Source of the DNA: UBA3537 sp964219345
GTDB lineage: Bacteria > Bacteroidota > Bacteroidia > Flavobacteriales > Flavobacteriaceae
Length of the DNA stretch: 64,000 nucleotides
Direction: 5' to 3'
Assembly (NCBI GenBank): GCA_964219345.1
Contig: CAXPPN010000024.1
Coordinates: forward strand, 35,864-99,863
Below the pieces are notes generated by a model. It did not search any database. It was not told where the DNA came from and saw only the letters and a program-made list of their open reading frames with translations. Position numbers and translations under genes: made by a program. This document shows, piece after piece, positions 51,130 through 57,738 of this stretch. Numbering within the stretch: position 1 is the first letter of the stretch; each line of letters starts with the position of its first letter.

Positions 51130-52536
51130 CTAAATGTTTTCTGCAAGTTTAATGGCTTTTGTAAGTGCCCCAAGTTTGTTATATACTTCTTGTAATTCGT
51201 TGTCAGAGTTCGATTTTGATACGATTCCAGCTCCTGCTTGCCAATGCAATTGTTGATTTTTGCTCAAAAATGTTCGAATCATAATCGCGTGATTATAATT
51301 GCCCTTAAAATCCATAAACCCAATAGCACCACCATAAAACCCACGACTAGTTTTTTCGTATTTTTCAATAAGCTCCATAGCTTTATATTTTGGTGCTCCC
51401 GATAGTGTTCCAGCGGGAAAAGTGTCAGCTACAATTTGAATGGTTGATGTTTTTTCTCGTACTGTTCCAATGACTTTACTTACTAAATGTATCACATGCG
51501 AAAAAAATTGTATTTCTCTATAATTTTCAACAGTTACATCTGTACAATGCCTACTGAGGTCGTTTCTAGCCAAGTCAACTAGCATCACATGTTCACTGTT
51601 TTCCTTTTCATCTTTTACTAATTTTTGCGCCAATTCAGTGTCTTTCATATCATCTCCTGTACGAGCAAAAGTTCCTGCAATGGGGTGAATTTCTGCTTTT
51701 TTGTTTTTTACAACAAGTTGTGCCTCTGGTGAGCTTCCAAAAATTTTGAAATTTCCATAATCGAAATAAAACAAATAGGGAGATGGGTTAATGCTACGCA
51801 AGGCGCGGTAGACATTAAAATCATCACCTTTGAAATCTTGTTGAAATTTTCTTGATAATACCAACTGAAAAACATCACCACGCTGACAATGTGTTTTTGC
51901 AATTTCTACATGTTTTTTAAACTCTTCATCGGATAGGTTTGAATCAATTTTATTGATGGTTTCAAAATCATATAATGCAAAACGATCCATTGTAATGATA
52001 TGATGTAATTCATTTATATTGCTTTCTTTTTCATAACAATGAGAAAAAATATAAGCTTCATTTTTGAAGTGATTAACAGCAATAATGTTCTGATAAACAG
52101 CATATTGTATTTCAGGGATTTCTATAGAATTTTCTTTGGATGCGATATCAATGGTTTCAAAATACTTTACCGCATCATATGAAGTATATCCAAAAAGACC
52201 ATTGTTTATAAACTTGAAATCTTCATCATTTTCTATTTCAAATTGTGTTGTAAATTGATTTATTTCGCTAGTAACTTCATTGTTTTCAACCCTGTAACTT
52301 TCTTTCGTTGAATCGGGAAACACTTTTGTTAAAGTATTTCCATGAATTTTGATAGAGGCCATTGGGTTGCAACATATATAAGAAAAACTATTATCATTTC
52401 CGTGATAGTCACTACTTTCTAAGAGCATGCTATTTGGAAATTTATCCCTTATTTTCAAATAAATACTTACTGGCGAGAGTGTATCTGCTAGTATTTTTTT
52501 GTAATGCGTCTTTATTTTGTATGTTTTTTTCATCAT
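51130..52536 (-). CDS. trpE: Anthranilate synthase component I
   Basis: TrpE makes anthranilate from chorismate, the first step of the tryptophan branch. The 468-residue product includes the feedback site region LLESSDYHGNDNSF near residues 38-51 (the LLES Ser is the classic Trp-sensing residue in TrpE), and chorismate-binding blocks FQLVLSRKFQ, IFGSSPEAQLVV, HPIAGTFARTGDD, LARNDLSRHC, TFPAGTLSGAPKYKAME and GGAIGFMDFKGN. Start at 52536 (ATGATGAAA...), immediately after the T-run of the attenuator; the next ATG (52533) is equally possible. Only MSF... in the longer frame would run through the terminator. Confidence 0.97.
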   Translation of the reverse strand: MMKKTYKIKTHYKKILADTLSPVSIYLKIRDKFPNSMLLESSDYHGNDNSFSYICCNPMASIKIHGNTLTKVFPDSTKESYRVENNEVTSEINQFTTQFEIENDEDFKFINNGLFGYTSYDAVKYFETIDIASKENSIEIPEIQYAVYQNIIAVNHFKNEAYIFSHCYEKESNINELHHIITMDRFALYDFETINKIDSNLSDEEFKKHVEIAKTHCQRGDVFQLVLSRKFQQDFKGDDFNVYRALRSINPSPYLFYFDYGNFKIFGSSPEAQLVVKNKKAEIHPIAGTFARTGDDMKDTELAQKLVKDEKENSEHVMLVDLARNDLSRHCTDVTVENYREIQFFSHVIHLVSKVIGTVREKTSTIQIVADTFPAGTLSGAPKYKAMELIEKYEKTSRGFYGGAIGFMDFKGNYNHAIMIRTFLSKNQQLHWQAGAGIVSKSNSDNELQEVYNKLGALTKAIKLAENI

Positions 52537-52568
52537 AAAAAAAAGGCTTGTCGTGAAAGACAAGCCTT
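52537..52568 (-). terminator. trp attenuator (rho-independent terminator in the trpE leader)
   Basis: Read on the minus strand: AAGGCTTGTC, loop TTTCAC, GACAAGCCTT, then a run of T, eight in all counting the two that end the stem. The 10-bp perfect stem plus T-run ends exactly where the trpE ATG starts (52536). With the leader peptide and the antiterminator arm at 52591-52598, it forms a ribosome-controlled attenuator. Confidence 0.92.
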
Positions 52569-52598
52569 GATATTTTAATATACGAGGTGATTCACGAC
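52550..52598 (-). promoter_or_regulatory. trp antiterminator pairing
   Basis: The transcript segment GTCGTGAA (52598-52591) is perfectly complementary to TTCACGAC (52557-52550), which is the terminator loop plus the first three bases of its 3' arm. If paired, the terminator hairpin cannot form. The upstream arm contains the UGA stop codon of the leader peptide, so a ribosome that finishes the leader would cover it, while a ribosome stalled at the Trp codons (52616-52624) would leave it free. Confidence 0.8.
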
Positions 52599-52648
52599 TT
52601 TTGAGATCGAGTTGTCCACCACCATGTATTTTGATTTTTTCTATTCAT
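52592..52648 (-). CDS. trpL: trp leader peptide with three tandem Trp codons
   Basis: A short frame of 18 codons plus TGA: MNRKNQNTWWWTTRSQKS. Three consecutive TGG codons lie at 52616-52624. It is followed by an antiterminator arm and an intrinsic terminator before trpE, the layout of the classical trp attenuator of enterobacteria. The three adjacent Trp codons in such a short frame at this position are very unlikely by chance. The frame starts about 9 bases after the -7 promoter box, so its mRNA leader is very short. No clear ribosome binding site is visible. Confidence 0.92.
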   Translation of the reverse strand: MNRKNQNTWWWTTRSQKS

Positions 52649-52657
52649 TTTGAAATT

Positions 52658-52688
52658 CAAATATAAGTTACTTTTCTTAGTCTACAAA
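52658..52688 (-). promoter_or_regulatory. trp operon promoter (TTTG-19 nt-TATATTTG)
   Basis: On the minus strand TTTG (52688-52685) and TATATTTG (52665-52658) are 19 bases apart, a near-perfect Bacteroidota -33/-7 promoter. The predicted start of transcription is around 52650-52653, immediately before the leader peptide ATG at 52648. Confidence 0.75.
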
Positions 52689-52699
52689 TATTTTTTTAA

Positions 52700-53263
52700 T
52701 TAAAATGATAGATTAACGTTAAGGTCAAATTCGTCATAAATAGCACGATCTTTTAAGTCATCAAAAAAGCTAGCAGATCCATATTTTATGTCATACTTAG
52801 TGCGATCAATTTTCAAATCAGCAATAGCAGAATTTTCTAAAACTTGCATCTTGAATTTCACTTTGTTTGTAATACCTTTGATTGTTAAATCAGCGTTTAC
52901 TATATAATTTGTACCGTTTTGTTTAAGTGAAGTAAAAACCAAACTTGCTGTTTTATGCTTTTCAACACCAAAGAAATCATCATCCTTTAGGTGTCCATCT
53001 AACTTCTTTTTGTAATCGCCTTCTAAATCTGTAGTATTTATTGTGCTCATATCAATGACGAATTTTCCACCAACAAGCACGTTATTTTTAAAAGTAAGTG
53101 ATCCTTTTTTTATCATTATAGTGCCTTCATGCTGTCCTGTAACTTTGTAGCCAGTCCATTTTACAACACTACTTTCTGTATTGACTTCTTTAGTGATTTG
53201 AGTTGTAAATGCGAAAAGTGTTAAAGAAATAAAAGCAACAAAAAATAGTTTAAATAATCTCAT
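52700..53263 (-). CDS. YceI-family lipocalin-like periplasmic protein
   Basis: A 187-residue protein with a signal peptide (MRLFKLFFVAFISLTLFAFT) and a YceI beta-barrel that binds isoprenoid-type lipids: SSVVKWTGYKVTGQHEGTIMIKKGSL (about residues 30-55), VLVGGKFVIDMSTINTTDLEG (about 61-81), LDGHLKDDDFFGVEKH (about 86-101), and GITNKVKFKMQV (about 129-140). The start at 53263 gives the clean signal; the longer frame adds a charged stretch. It is divergent from the TlpA-type gene (86 bases) and ends 12 bases before the trp promoter. Confidence 0.93.
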   Translation of the reverse strand: MRLFKLFFVAFISLTLFAFTTQITKEVNTESSVVKWTGYKVTGQHEGTIMIKKGSLTFKNNVLVGGKFVIDMSTINTTDLEGDYKKKLDGHLKDDDFFGVEKHKTASLVFTSLKQNGTNYIVNADLTIKGITNKVKFKMQVLENSAIADLKIDRTKYDIKYGSASFFDDLKDRAIYDEFDLNVNLSF

Positions 53264-53349
53264 AGTTTTGAATTTAATGTGTGATTTACAAAGTTCTAAA
53301 TTTAATTTTAAAAATTGTAATTTAGCGCTTAATATTTTGTTAATTTTTG

Positions 53350-53826
53350 ATGAGATCATTCATATATTTTATTCTAACATTATTTGTTTTAGGTTGTTCA
53401 CCTAACCAGAACAAACTTGAAGTGTATGATTTTCAGGGTATTAAAAAATTTTTACATCAAAAGAACAACAAAACTTATGTTATAAATTTCTGGGCTACCT
53501 GGTGTGCGCCTTGCATAAAAGAATTGCCTTATTTTGAGCAAATTCAAGAAAAATATAAAAAAGATGTAGAGGTTATCCTAATTAGTTTGGATTTTCCAAG
53601 TCAGTATGAAACCAAATTAATTCCTTTTTTTGAAAAAGGACAATTAAAATCTAAAGTTATCGTTTTGGATGATGTAGATATGAATTCTTGGATTCCAAAA
53701 ATTGACTCAAATTGGGATGGTGCCATTCCGGTAACATTGATTTACAATAGTAAAAACCGTCAATTTTATCCACAATCATTTACCTATGATGAATTAGCTA
53801 TCGAAGTAGAAAAATTTTTAAAATAA
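53350..53826 (+). CDS. TlpA-like thioredoxin lipoprotein
   Basis: A 158-residue exported thioredoxin-fold oxidoreductase. The signal peptide ends at lipobox LGCS (MRSFIYFILTLFVLGCS). The active site is NFWATWCAPCIKELPYFEQI (about residues 45-64; CAPC). The cis-Pro region reads AIPVTLIYN. It probably reduces disulfides on the outer side of the inner membrane. It is followed in 4 bases by a redoxin-like protein, so a redox pair is likely. ATG at 53350, the TTG at 53347 being an unlikely alternative. Confidence 0.92.
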   Translation: MRSFIYFILTLFVLGCSPNQNKLEVYDFQGIKKFLHQKNNKTYVINFWATWCAPCIKELPYFEQIQEKYKKDVEVILISLDFPSQYETKLIPFFEKGQLKSKVIVLDDVDMNSWIPKIDSNWDGAIPVTLIYNSKNRQFYPQSFTYDELAIEVEKFLK

Positions 53827-53830
53827 GACA

Positions 53831-54427
53831 ATGAAAAACCTCAAGTTATTTTTTTTAACATTATTATTATCAACAACACTTTCAGCACAAAACGGCTATA
53901 ATATTGGCGATGTTGCAACAGATTTTAAACTTGAAAATATTGATGGTAATTTTATTTCACTTTCTAATTTTTCAGAAGCAAAGGGTTTTATTTTAATATT
54001 TACATGTAATACTTGCCCCTATGCAGTTGCATATGAAGATCGAATAGAGGCCTTAAATAAAAAATATGCCCCAATGGGCTATCCAGTGATTGGTATAATG
54101 CCAAATAACACAAAAATTAAACCTGGTGATTCATTGGAAGCTATGAAAAAGCGCGCAATAGAAAAAGGCTTTACTTTTCCATATTTAATTGATAGAGAGC
54201 AATCCATTTTTCCACAATACGGTGCTACAAAAACACCTCATGTTTATATATTACAAAAGTCAAATACTAAAAATATCATTCGCTACATAGGTGCAATTGA
54301 CGATAATTATAAGAGCGTTTCAATGGTAAAAGTAAAGTATGTAGAAAATGCAGTAGAAGAATTGCTGATTGGCAAAGAGGTTACTGTTGCAAAAACAAAA
54401 GCTATAGGATGCTCTATTAAAATTTAA
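53831..54427 (+). CDS. Exported redoxin (peroxiredoxin-like) protein
   Basis: A 198-residue protein with a signal peptide (MKNLKLFFLTLLLSTTLSAQ). The AhpC/redoxin fold opens IGDVATDFKLENIDGNFISLSNF, the active site is FTCNTCPYAVAYEDRIEAL (about residues 55-73, CNTCPY), and the C-terminal part has TKTPHVYIL with the cis-Pro. The CNTC motif resembles thioredoxin-type CxxC rather than a one-Cys peroxiredoxin. It is the second of two adjacent redox genes, 18 bases before a rhodanese gene. Confidence 0.92.
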   Translation: MKNLKLFFLTLLLSTTLSAQNGYNIGDVATDFKLENIDGNFISLSNFSEAKGFILIFTCNTCPYAVAYEDRIEALNKKYAPMGYPVIGIMPNNTKIKPGDSLEAMKKRAIEKGFTFPYLIDREQSIFPQYGATKTPHVYILQKSNTKNIIRYIGAIDDNYKSVSMVKVKYVENAVEELLIGKEVTVAKTKAIGCSIKI

Positions 54428-54445
54428 AATTAATTTACTCAAATA

Positions 54446-54757
54446 ATGAAAAACTTAACACAAAAGCAGTGGTATGATGAACTTTCTAAGACTACAAACT
54501 CCAAAATACTAGATGTTCGTACAGAACTAGAAGTGGATGAAGGGAAAATTCCCAACTCTTTTAACCTTGACATTTACAAAGGACAAGCGTTTATTGATGA
54601 ACTCGAAAAATTAGATAAAACCCTGCATTATTTTGTGTATTGCAAGGCTGGAGGTCGTAGTGCCCAAGCTTGCGCAGTAATGCAACAATTGGGATTTGAA
54701 AACACATACAATCTAGAAGGTGGTTTTTCGCAATGGACAGGTGAAGTGGACTACTAA
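54446..54757 (+). CDS. Cytoplasmic rhodanese-like protein
   Basis: A 103-residue single-domain rhodanese. Blocks: KILDVRTELEVDEGKIPNSFNLDI (about residues 20-43) and the active-site loop VYCKAGGRSAQACAVMQQLGF (about 68-88), with the catalytic Cys in CKAGGRS, then NLEGGFSQW (about 91-99). No signal peptide. It could be a sulfurtransferase for cytosolic sulfur transfer. Its neighbour is a lipoprotein paralogue, 13 bases downstream. Confidence 0.93.
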   Translation: MKNLTQKQWYDELSKTTNSKILDVRTELEVDEGKIPNSFNLDIYKGQAFIDELEKLDKTLHYFVYCKAGGRSAQACAVMQQLGFENTYNLEGGFSQWTGEVDY

Positions 54758-54770
54758 AAATTTAAAATAT

Positions 54771-55160
54771 ATGAAAACACACACTTTATTATTAACATTT
54801 TGTATCTGTTTTTTATTTAATTGCAAAGAAAGCAAGTCTCAAAGCCTAAAGCTCATTACTGTAGAAGAAATGCAAGAACTTGTAAACTTGGATGGCATGC
54901 AATTGGTTGATGTGCGTACACCCTCAGAATTTGTTGAGGGTCATGTACCAAATGCACAAAATATTGATTTTTGGGATGCAAATTTTGATGCGAATATTGA
55001 AAAATTAGATAAATCCAAACCAATAATAGTTTATTGTAAATCAGGCGGTCGAAGTGCCAAATGTGCATCAAAACTAGCGGCTAAAGGTTTTGAAAAAATA
55101 TATGACCTAAAAGGAGGCTTTTCACAATGGAAATTTGAAGGAAAGGAAATTCAAAAATAA
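54771..55160 (+). CDS. Rhodanese-like lipoprotein
   Basis: A 129-residue rhodanese with a lipoprotein signal (LLTFCICFLFNCKES, lipobox FNC). Core: LVDVRTPSEFVEGHVPNAQNIDFW (about residues 44-67), active loop IVYCKSGGRSAKCASKLAAKGF (about 84-105), LKGGFSQWKFEG. A tandem paralogue of the preceding gene: the same CK(A/S)GGRSA loop and LxGGFSQW block suggest duplication. The ATG at 54771 gives the signal sequence; the longer open frame overlaps the first rhodanese gene. It acts outside the cytoplasm. Confidence 0.92.
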   Translation: MKTHTLLLTFCICFLFNCKESKSQSLKLITVEEMQELVNLDGMQLVDVRTPSEFVEGHVPNAQNIDFWDANFDANIEKLDKSKPIIVYCKSGGRSAKCASKLAAKGFEKIYDLKGGFSQWKFEGKEIQK

Positions 55161-55161
55161 C

Positions 55162-56052
55162 TTAGCTCCACAAGGGACTTGGATACTTTTTTGCTTCGGT
55201 CAACTGAGCTAAAGTATTCACGGCTACCTCTTTATCTTCATAATAGGTCACACCAAACCATTGACTTTTTGTGTTAATAACTTCAACAGAAATATGACCA
55301 TTTTGCATCATTTCTTGAGCCACAAAAGGTAGGTATATTTCATTTTTCTCATGATTATCAGTATTTGACAAAAAGGCTTCAAAATATGGACCTGTGTAAT
55401 CGAAAATTTTTGGCGTACAAATCCAAAAATTCATAGATACAGTTGCATTTGAATCTAAAGTTATTCCAGAATCTTGATCTTTAATAACACCATTACTTTT
55501 AGAAATCTTGGTGCGTTCAATAATTGAGTTTAAGCTATTATTTTTTACAGTACAAACTCCCCTGGACACAGAACCAAATTCCGATAATGTATCCTTAAGT
55601 TGATATCCAACTAGAGCAAAAATAGCATTGTTTTTTTGATTTTGAATAAAATTTGCTGCTCCCTCAAATGCTTCTCGGCCATAATAGTCGTCAGCGTTGA
55701 TAATCACAAAAGGAGTTTTGATAACATGTCTTGCTGTCCAAACCGCATGAGCAGTTCCCCATGGTTTTTTTCTTTCTTTCGAAATCTCTATCCCATCTGG
55801 AATATCTTCAATCTTTTGAACAAGAACATCTAATTGTATAGCAGTTCCAATGCGTTTTGAAAGATGTTGTCTAAGAAATTCTTGATTTTCTTGTTTGGTA
55901 ATGACTACAATATGGTTAAACCCATTTTTTAAGGCATCAAAAATGCTAAATTCCATCAAAAATTCTCCTGCAGGCCCAAGATCATCGAACTGTTTTAGTT
56001 TTCCATAGCGACTCCCGCTTCCAGCGGCCATAAGTAGTAATGTCATTGTCAT
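55162..56052 (-). CDS. Sugar-phosphate nucleotidyltransferase (NTP_transferase domain)
   Basis: A 296-residue nucleotidyltransferase with the signature LLLMAAGSGSRYGKLKQF (residues about 4-21, G-x-G-x-R-x-x-K) and the acidic loop FVIINADDYYGREAFEGAANF (about 108-128, Asp ligands). It likely activates a hexose 1-phosphate for surface polysaccharide synthesis, but the sugar and nucleotide are not certain. The start is ambiguous: ATG at 56052 or 56046 (MTLLLMAAG...). Promoter elements lie just upstream. It faces the rhodanese lipoprotein gene tail to tail with a 1-base gap. Confidence 0.9.
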   Translation of the reverse strand: MTMTLLLMAAGSGSRYGKLKQFDDLGPAGEFLMEFSIFDALKNGFNHIVVITKQENQEFLRQHLSKRIGTAIQLDVLVQKIEDIPDGIEISKERKKPWGTAHAVWTARHVIKTPFVIINADDYYGREAFEGAANFIQNQKNNAIFALVGYQLKDTLSEFGSVSRGVCTVKNNSLNSIIERTKISKSNGVIKDQDSGITLDSNATVSMNFWICTPKIFDYTGPYFEAFLSNTDNHEKNEIYLPFVAQEMMQNGHISVEVINTKSQWFGVTYYEDKEVAVNTLAQLTEAKKYPSPLWS

Positions 56053-56066
56053 TGATTTAATTGTTG

Positions 56067-56094
56067 CAAAAATAGAATTTTTCAATCAATACAA
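56067..56094 (-). promoter_or_regulatory. Promoter of the nucleotidyltransferase gene (TTG-17 nt-TATTTTTG)
   Basis: On the minus strand TTG (56094-56092) and TATTTTTG (56074-56067) are 17 bases apart, a match to the Bacteroidota consensus, 14 bases before the nearest ATG. A TAAATTTG at 56107-56114 on the plus strand could serve the divergent endonuclease gene. Confidence 0.6.
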
Positions 56095-56138
56095 TTATTT
56101 ATTTTGTAAATTTGTCACCAAACCAGATTAACTTTTTT

Positions 56139-57212
56139 ATGTTTAAATTGAATTGCACCAAGCTGTTTTTGGTAATTTTTATTGCATTTAACTTTATAAC
56201 AGCTCAAACCCCAGATTACTATTCATCCATAGATTTTTCTCAACAAGGTAATGCTTTAAAAACTCAACTTTCAAACCTAATAATCGACACACACATCACA
56301 GATATTCCCTACACTTCGTCAAGTACAGATACATGGGACATTCTAAGAATTAGTGATTTAGAAAATCCAAATTCTGAAAACGTGTTACTAATATATGGGT
56401 TTGATGACAATGATGGAACTTATATAACGGATCGAACTCGAAATGCTTTTGATACTTGTCATTCAAGCTCTTGTTTAGGACTATGGAATAGAGAGCATGT
56501 CTTTGCAAAATCATTAGCAAACCCAAGTTTGATTACTAATGAACCAGGTTCTGGAACAGATGCCCACAATCTTCGTGCAGCGGATTCACAAAAAAATACA
56601 CAACGTAGCAATCGGTTATTTATTGATGATTCAGGAGAGGATTCAAAAATCGTAAATGGAGATTATTTTTTTCCTGGCGATGAATGGAAAGGCGATGTTG
56701 CAAGAATAATTATGTACATGTATTTACGCTATCCCTCACAGTGCCAAGCCATAGATTCTGCAACAGGTAGTGTCAATTATTCTCCTAATGGCGACATGCC
56801 AGATGTGTTTTTGGAGTGGAACGAGGAAGATCCTGTTTCAGCTTTAGAACTTACAAGAAATGATGTAATTTCTTCTTATCAAGGTAATAGAAACCCTTTT
56901 ATTGATAACCCCTACTTGGCGACACTGATTTGGAATGGTCCAGCCGCAGTTGATTCTTGGGGAACGCTTTCTACTACAGTTGAAAATGAAGTCTCTATCC
57001 ATATCTCACCAACCATTACCAATAGAACCATTACTATAAGTGGATTAGATGATATTGAATTTAAATTACTAATATACAGTCAATTGGGACAAAAAATGAT
57101 ATATTCCAGTACATCCAAAACAATAGATGTTTCAAGTTTTCCTTCTGGGCTATATATTCTAAATTTGGAAACCACCAAAGGCAATTATCAGTCAAAGTTT
57201 ATCGTCAAATAG
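56139..57212 (+). CDS. Secreted endonuclease I with type IX secretion C-terminal domain
   Basis: A 357-residue EndA-type nuclease. Signal peptide to about residue 23 (LFLVIFIAFNFITAQ). The endonuclease I core carries LGLWNREHVFAKS (about 117-129) with the metal-binding and catalytic residues, GTDAHNLRAADSQKNTQRSN (about 142-161) and YFFPGDEWKGDVARIIMYMYLRYP (about 178-201). The last ~70 residues (SIHISPTITNRTITISG to LETTKGNYQSKFIVK) form a type A T9SS sorting domain, so the nuclease goes outside the cell. The ATG at 56139 is preferred to the TTG at 56112. It may digest extracellular DNA for phosphate and nucleotides. Confidence 0.94.
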   Translation: MFKLNCTKLFLVIFIAFNFITAQTPDYYSSIDFSQQGNALKTQLSNLIIDTHITDIPYTSSSTDTWDILRISDLENPNSENVLLIYGFDDNDGTYITDRTRNAFDTCHSSSCLGLWNREHVFAKSLANPSLITNEPGSGTDAHNLRAADSQKNTQRSNRLFIDDSGEDSKIVNGDYFFPGDEWKGDVARIIMYMYLRYPSQCQAIDSATGSVNYSPNGDMPDVFLEWNEEDPVSALELTRNDVISSYQGNRNPFIDNPYLATLIWNGPAAVDSWGTLSTTVENEVSIHISPTITNRTITISGLDDIEFKLLIYSQLGQKMIYSSTSKTIDVSSFPSGLYILNLETTKGNYQSKFIVK

Positions 57213-57302
57213 ATTTAGTTACTCCTTCTACTAAATGTACCAAAAATGTACTAATTTTTTACAGAATTTAATTTACTTTTATTGAATTATATTTCAACAG
57301 GG

Positions 57303-57641
57303 ATGTTTTTAAGAATTCAAATAATTGTTTTAATATTTTTAGTTTCAAAATTGGCAGTCGCCCAAAAAATTTTCAGTGTAGACTATGCGAGTCAGGCTGA
57401 TATCAAAGTATTTGTTGTTGATTATCAAAGTCAAGCTGATCTTAATGTTTACAAAGTAGATTATCAAAGTCAAGCAAAAGGCAATCAAGGATTATGGTAT
57501 TTTGTTGACTATAAAAGCCAGTCAGATAAAACAATTTTTTTTGTTGACTACAAAAGCCAAGCAGATTTGTTGATATATTTTGTTGATTATCAAAGTCAAG
57601 CCAAATGGAATGAAAAATCTAAAATGTATTTGATTTATTAA
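57303..57641 (+). CDS. Small secreted protein with six 13-residue VDYxSQA repeats
   Basis: A 112-residue protein: a hydrophobic signal peptide (IIVLIFLVSKLAVAQ) followed by six copies of DYxSQ(A/S)x at codons starting 57381, 57420, 57459, 57507, 57546 and 57585, i.e. every 13 residues (39 nt) with one 16-residue step. Repeat units read VDYQSQADLNVYK, VDYKSQADLLIYF and so on; the Tyr, Ser-Gln and Ala pattern is almost invariant. It resembles small DUF6150-type proteins of Bacteroidota, but the role is unknown. The pattern of alternating hydrophobic and polar positions suits a solenoid beta fold. No enzyme motif. Confidence 0.85.
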   Translation: MFLRIQIIVLIFLVSKLAVAQKIFSVDYASQADIKVFVVDYQSQADLNVYKVDYQSQAKGNQGLWYFVDYKSQSDKTIFFVDYKSQADLLIYFVDYQSQAKWNEKSKMYLIY

Positions 57642-57738
57642 ATTCTGTTAATTATTTTTTTATTATTTTTAAACAAATCAAACTTACATGCGATCTCTAC
57701 TTTATTGCAGATTCAAAACCGTTAATACAAATAACCAA

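Noticed and set aside
57381..57605. Repeats read as a CRISPR-like array
   Set aside because: The 39-base period is in frame and encodes a protein repeat with drifted codons; there are no unique spacers.
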